DNA of 64,000 nt from Streptomyces sp. NBC_00582 (GTDB lineage Bacteria; Actinomycetota; Actinomycetes; Streptomycetales; Streptomycetaceae). Of this stretch, positions 60,601 to 64,000 are shown one piece after another; the first letter of the stretch is position 1, and the number at the start of each line of letters is the position of its first letter. The DNA lies in NCBI RefSeq assembly GCF_036345155.1, contig NZ_CP107773.1:62001-126000 (forward strand), read 5' to 3'. A model generated the notes under the pieces. That model was not told the origin of the DNA. It ran no database searches and was given only the letters and a program-made list of their open reading frames with translations. Made by a program: the position numbers and the translations under genes.

Positions 60601-63600
60601 TTCCCCGCCGATCGCGACCGCGCGCAGGCTGCCGGACCAGCCGGCCGGGAAGACCGGAAGGAGGTGCTGGTAGTAGGAGGCCACGAAGTTGACGTGGGTG
60701 ACGTGTCGGTCCTCGATCAGCGTGCGGATGGCGGCCGGATCCCGGATGTCCTCCTGGTCGGGGAAGATGAGGGCCCCGCCGTTCCACAGGGTCCAGAACA
60801 TCATGGAGGTGGCGACATCGAACTGGAGCGGCAGTGAGATGAGCGTCCGGCCTGGGGCGACGCCGAAGTGGACTGTGCGCGCGGTCAGCGCGGTGACCGC
60901 GTTGGTGTGCGTGGCGACGACGGCCTTCGGCCGCCCGGTCGAGCCCGAGGTGTAGACCAGGTAGGCGGCGTCCGCGCCCGAGACGTGAACGGGACGCAGC
61001 ACGGCCGCCACCGACTTCTCCGGGGTGACATCGCAGATCAGCAGCGGAAGCCCAACGGCAGCGCCGCGGACCGCGGCAGCCGTACGGCGCGAGCACACCA
61101 TAGCCGCGGGCGAGGCGTCCCGCACCGTTTCCTTCAGCCGTGCGGCCGGCTCGTTGGGGTCGAGACACACGAGGGCCGCCCCCCGGCGCAGCACCGCCAG
61201 ACACGCGGCGACATGTTCACTTCCTGGCCCGCACGCCACTACAACTCGTGTACCGGGGCGTACGCCGACGGCGTCCAGCTGCACCTCCACGCATGCGGCC
61301 ACCAGTTCCAGATCCCGGTAGGTGAGGGTGCGCGGTCCGTGCACGACGGCCACGGCGTCCGGGTCGGCTGCCGCCCGCGCCGCGACTCCGGCATGCAAGG
61401 TGGCGTGGGCGGGTGCGCTGGCGGGGCCCGCAGCCAGTTCGACGGCCCGGTGGGCCTGCCACGGATCCAGGGACTCGAGCGCCGTTGCGGGACGGGCCCA
61501 TGCGGCCGGGTCGGCCAGGGACGTCAGGATGCGGCCGAACGACTCCAGCAGCAGCCGGGCCGTCCCGGCAGTGAACAGGTCCCGGTTGTACTCCCACAGG
61601 ATGGTCACTCCGTCGTGCGTACGCCCGGACCCCGGGGCCGGGGGGTGGGGCACGCACACGACGTTGACGTCGTTCTTCGCCGACCCGTTGTGGTCGATGT
61701 GCAGCCGGCCCCGAAGCCCGGGCGCGGTGAAGTCGGGCCGGGGGGAGTCGTGGAAGGCGAACATCAGCTGGAACAGCGGATTGGCCGACGGATCTCGCGT
61801 GACACCGAGATCCTTGATGATCTCGATGAGAGGAAACTCCTGATGGTCCTGCGCGCCCAGCAGGACCTCCATGGTGCGGGCGACCACCTCGCCCACCGTC
61901 GCCGTGGCGGCCACCTGCAGGCGCAGGGGCAGGGCGTTGACGAACATGCCGAGCAGCGGGGCGGTCTCCGCCTGGCGGCGGTTCGCGAGCGCCGAGCCGA
62001 TCACGAAGTCGTCCTCATCGGTGTGCTGGCGTACCAGCAGCGCGAACGCGGACAGGAACACCGCGAAGCGGGTGACACCGTGTCGGGCGCCCACCGCGTC
62101 GAGCGCGTCCACGGTCTCGGCCGGGATGTCGGCACGCAAGCAGGCTCCGTTGAAGGTCTGCTGCGCCGGACGGGCATGGTCGCCTGCGAACGTGACACCG
62201 TGCCCGGCCACACCCTGGAGCTGGTGCTGCCAGTAGCGGCGCTGCGCGGCGAAGTCCCCGGAGGCGGACCAGCGGCGCTGCCAGAGCGCCCAGTCGCGGT
62301 ACTGGACCTCCAGGGGAGCCAGTTCGGGCTGCCGGCCGCAGACGAGTGCCGCGTAGGCGTCGCGGATCTCCCTCATCAGCAGGGTGGCCGACCAGCCGTC
62401 GTGGACGAAGTGGTGCTCGACCTGGAACAGGGTCCAGCGCCGCTCGTCGAGCCGGTAGAGGAACCAGCGCACCAGCGGCAGGCGCGTGGTGTCGAAGACC
62501 TGGGCGCTGTGCGCGGTGACGTGCCGGCTGAGGGCTGCCTCCCGCTCCGGTTCGGGCAGCCCGGTCAGGTCGCACGTCTCCAGCACAACGTCCCAGGGGG
62601 CGTGGAGCCTCTGGACCGGCTCGTCGGGCTGCTCGTGGAAGGTGGTGCGCAGAATCTCGTGCCGGGCGACCACGTGCGAGAGGGCGGCCCGCAGCGCGTC
62701 GGAATCCACTTCTCCGTCCAGATGGAGGGAGCACTGGGTGTTGTAGGCCAGGGAGTCGGGGGCGAGTTGGTTGAGGAACCAGATCTGACGCTGCTGCCAG
62801 CTGAGGACCGTGCCCTGAGGTGAATGCCGGGCGGCCACGAGTGGAGGCCGGTCGTTCGGCGCGGCGGCGCGCACGGCGGCGGCGATCTGCCGGATCGAGG
62901 GTGTGCAGAACAGCTGGCTGACCGGGACGATCACGTGGTGGTCGCGCGCGATGCGGGCCCCCAGTGCCATCAGGGCCAGTGAACTCGCCCCGTACGCGGT
63001 CAGCGATGCCGTCACGCCGGGCGGCGGGCATCGGAGGATGTCGACCACCGCGGCGGACAGGGCCTCCTCCAGCGCATCGGCCGGCTCCACCGCTCCCGGG
63101 TCCTGGCCCGGGCCGGGGGCGGGCAGCGCGGTCTCGTCGATCTTTCCGCTGGGCCTGCGGGGCAGCTCCGGGAGCACGACGCAGGCCGCCGGGACCATGT
63201 ACTGGGGCAGGTGAATGGCCGCATGGCCGAGCACGCTCTCGGGGTCCGGGGGCGCTGCGTCCGGCCGGGGCGTGAGGTAGGCGACGAGCACCGAACCCGG
63301 GCCGGAGTCCTGGCGGGCGACGAGATGGGCGACGCCGACGGCGGGGTGGCCCATGAGGACCGCCTCCACCTGGGCGGGCTCGATCCGGTTGCCCTGCACC
63401 TTCAGCTGCCGGTCCACACGTCCGGCGAAGACGTAGTCCCCCTCGGCGGTGAGCTCGGCGAGGTCACCGGTGCGGTAGGCGCGCCGCCCGTCCGGGAGCC
63501 TGACGAACGCCCGTGCGGTCAGCTCCGGGGCGTTCAGGTAGCCGAGCGCCAGTTGCGCCCCGGTGATGTACAGCTCGCCGGGCCCGGTGTTCGCCTGAAG

Positions 63601-64000
63601 GACGTCGTCGCTGGTGCGCAGTAGGTACCGGGTGCCGGTGACCGGTCGGCCGATGGTCAGCGGAGCCCGTTGCCGCGCCGTGCCGTTGAAGACGCAGGAC
63701 TGGCTCGTCCATACGGCGGTCTCGCTCGGACCGTACTCATTGTGCAGAGACACGTCGGGGAGTGCACGGACGTGCCGGTCGATGACCTCCTCGCTCCACC
63801 GGTCGCTGCCGATCATCACCCGGCGAAGAGCACCAAGAGGTTCCGCGCCGGCGTAATCGAGGAACGCCGGATACAGCGAGGCGAGGTAGACGAGGTCGGT
63901 GATCTCCTCCTCTCTCACGAGGGCGACGGTCGCCGGTACGTCGCGCAGGCCGTCGGGGCCGATCACCAGGGTGGCGCCGGTCAGCAGAGCCCAGAACAGG
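57598..64000 (-). CDS. NRPS, A-PCP-C-A-PCP-E-TE, 5' end outside window
   Basis: Non-ribosomal peptide synthetase, over 2,130 residues in the window; the frame is open at the right edge. Order: end of A1 (NEYGPSETAVW, YRTGDLAEL, PRRPSGKIDE), PCP1 (YGASSLALMALG), C domain (LSWQQRQIWFLNQLA, HHFVHDGWS), A2 (LVYTSGSTGRPKAVV, NEYGPTEATVW, YRTGDGGRL, TATGKVDRR), PCP2 (LGGDSLTS), E domain (VLHHLIVDTVSWDI, EGHGRDGLEGADQIVGW) and TE (LTGWSFGAPVAFEM, PGDHHSML). The last residue is therefore probably D-configured before release. A2 specificity was not assigned. It is co-translated with the asparagine-synthetase-like gene. Confidence 0.93.
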   Translation of the reverse strand, partial: LFWALLTGATLVIGPDGLRDVPATVALVREEEITDLVYLASLYPAFLDYAGAEPLGALRRVMIGSDRWSEEVIDRHVRALPDVSLHNEYGPSETAVWTSQSCVFNGTARQRAPLTIGRPVTGTRYLLRTSDDVLQANTGPGELYITGAQLALGYLNAPELTARAFVRLPDGRRAYRTGDLAELTAEGDYVFAGRVDRQLKVQGNRIEPAQVEAVLMGHPAVGVAHLVARQDSGPGSVLVAYLTPRPDAAPPDPESVLGHAAIHLPQYMVPAACVVLPELPRRPSGKIDETALPAPGPGQDPGAVEPADALEEALSAAVVDILRCPPPGVTASLTAYGASSLALMALGARIARDHHVIVPVSQLFCTPSIRQIAAAVRAAAPNDRPPLVAARHSPQGTVLSWQQRQIWFLNQLAPDSLAYNTQCSLHLDGEVDSDALRAALSHVVARHEILRTTFHEQPDEPVQRLHAPWDVVLETCDLTGLPEPEREAALSRHVTAHSAQVFDTTRLPLVRWFLYRLDERRWTLFQVEHHFVHDGWSATLLMREIRDAYAALVCGRQPELAPLEVQYRDWALWQRRWSASGDFAAQRRYWQHQLQGVAGHGVTFAGDHARPAQQTFNGACLRADIPAETVDALDAVGARHGVTRFAVFLSAFALLVRQHTDEDDFVIGSALANRRQAETAPLLGMFVNALPLRLQVAATATVGEVVARTMEVLLGAQDHQEFPLIEIIKDLGVTRDPSANPLFQLMFAFHDSPRPDFTAPGLRGRLHIDHNGSAKNDVNVVCVPHPPAPGSGRTHDGVTILWEYNRDLFTAGTARLLLESFGRILTSLADPAAWARPATALESLDPWQAHRAVELAAGPASAPAHATLHAGVAARAAADPDAVAVVHGPRTLTYRDLELVAACVEVQLDAVGVRPGTRVVVACGPGSEHVAACLAVLRRGAALVCLDPNEPAARLKETVRDASPAAMVCSRRTAAAVRGAAVGLPLLICDVTPEKSVAAVLRPVHVSGADAAYLVYTSGSTGRPKAVVATHTNAVTALTARTVHFGVAPGRTLISLPLQFDVATSMMFWTLWNGGALIFPDQEDIRDPAAIRTLIEDRHVTHVNFVASYYQHLLPVFPAGWSGSLRAVAIGGEPCPPDLIRDHARRLAHVTLDNEYGPTEATVWCAAARLHDPHQPSPGGKVAIGRPLANYSLYIVDAQLRPRPVGAWGELCVAGPGVTAGYLGRSDLTRQRFVTPQTGPLAGVAMYRTGDGGRLRADGRFEVSGRLDDQVKIRGYRIELGEVRHVITAHPAVTAAYVVADRRGDTAGRLIAYAVAPGAPQGLAGEVRTWAALRLPAYMMPAVVVVDALPLTATGKVDRRALPAPQPSDRPAPEEGPVPLTPVQSAVIGVWQELLAVERIGLDEEWFTLGGDSLTSIRAAARLREQGLHVEVSHILQAGTARALAALLDDQSASDVVAAERRSAGTRLGLTPIQAWFFAQNFAQPDHFNQARLFHIPPAYGAADLREALQCTVARHDAFRTCFVATERGWVRQLGETPELHLSEHSVAPGQEGPDPQILNTLHDGLKIEGGPLWRAAVFSDPVGGRRWLFMVLHHLIVDTVSWDILGRDVSRALASPGTALPPAPALDGPGPGATGDGRDEEYWLRLAEAPKPALRTTSSDRAPYGKLHHLTTRLSPHATAQLLDLSRRGRTSVTAVLLAAMHRALKPLTDQSPQLYTYLEGHGRDGLEGADQIVGWCTSLYPVLLAEGHGGDLLAVADGFRQQLTDVPRGGTGFAAARYLASSSPLGALLAGASMPEITFNYLGVRSERVDDAHAARVAHGPNGDPIGEANILPTALHLTAAVDGPAMRLTFAIDTGRFEPGAIETAATHMVEVLERAARLEPLSPAPARPAGKRRPHFLVHPVDGQVHWYGPLANALGPGWDCYGLRADPPADQPASIPSLAARYVERIRQVQKTGPFTLTGWSFGAPVAFEMTRLLEDLGEHVHLVLLDPPPQHTTGSSALTAQLGALLPDRSPAHITRAVNAAAAAPDSDASAALAAELQIRDSDTFVRERLALLLLHQRALERWQPATVVAQLQLVQPSTASDQDPTAWLSLGRTTGHTLVPGDHHSMLSTATDRLAQLYPRPTKEQR

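Noticed and set aside
1..64000. CRISPR arrays, rRNA operons, complete tRNA genes
   Set aside because: No regularly spaced repeats of CRISPR size, no rRNA-like conserved segments and no complete cloverleaf were recognised on reading both strands; a tRNAscan or CRISPR finder run was not possible.

Overview
The window is about 70% GC, with GTG starts, ATGA/GTGA gene overlaps, many lipoproteins and Sec-secreted small proteins, WhiB, PucR, MFS and NRPS genes. This points to Streptomyces or a close actinomycete. Plasmid-like functions in the middle (a partition gene pair between GGGACAC repeat arrays, paired large winged-helix proteins, an integrated recombinase element, IS remnants) suggest a large plasmid or a plasmid-derived accessory region. 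That assignment is inference.

Layout. 0-1.5 kb: two small + strand hypothetical genes and a DUF3085-like gene broken by two compensating frameshifts. 1.6-5.8 kb (- strand): a compact cassette of two lipoproteins, a 33-residue lipoprotein-like peptide, a zinc-ribbon membrane protein, a TPR-like protein and small ORFs. 5.8-18.4 kb (- strand): a likely biosynthetic operon with no NRPS. It holds four MFS transporters, a HAD phosphatase, a FemX-like GNAT ligase, one canonical and one degenerate ATP-grasp protein, an EgtD-type histidine N-methyltransferase, a stand-alone TrpA, a coupled 69-codon ORF and a small secreted protein. Most junctions are short or overlapping. 18.5-21.5 kb: five secreted small proteins in tandem, four carrying SH3-like repeats, two sharing a 75-bp leader.

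22.7-31 kb: LigC-type ATP-dependent DNA ligase, a PucR regulator, an XRE regulator/membrane protein pair, a cytochrome P450, a membrane Ser/Thr kinase and a decayed helix-turn-helix remnant. 31.3-40.4 kb: an AT-richer intergenic stretch, a ParA and a putative DNA-binding partner flanked on both sides by GGGACAC-type direct repeats, a small HTH protein, and two large winged-helix proteins typical of actinomycete plasmids.

40.8-45.9 kb: a whiB-like gene cut in two by a 4.77-kb Tn554-like element (two tyrosine recombinases, a coiled-coil TnpC-like protein and a small ORF). The element is bounded by 13-bp inverted ends and 6-bp related cores; removing it restores the WhiB frame exactly. 46-50 kb: a CpaE/ParA-like ATPase gene split by a frameshift, its partner, and a degenerate IS110 transposase. 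50-64 kb: an HNH-like protein, then a second biosynthetic locus: FAD monooxygenase, a Tritrichomonas-type IMP dehydrogenase (possible self-resistance copy), a RimK-like ATP-grasp protein, an asparagine-synthetase-like protein whose cysteine is not N-terminal, and an NRPS (A-PCP-C-A-PCP-E-TE) that runs off the right edge.
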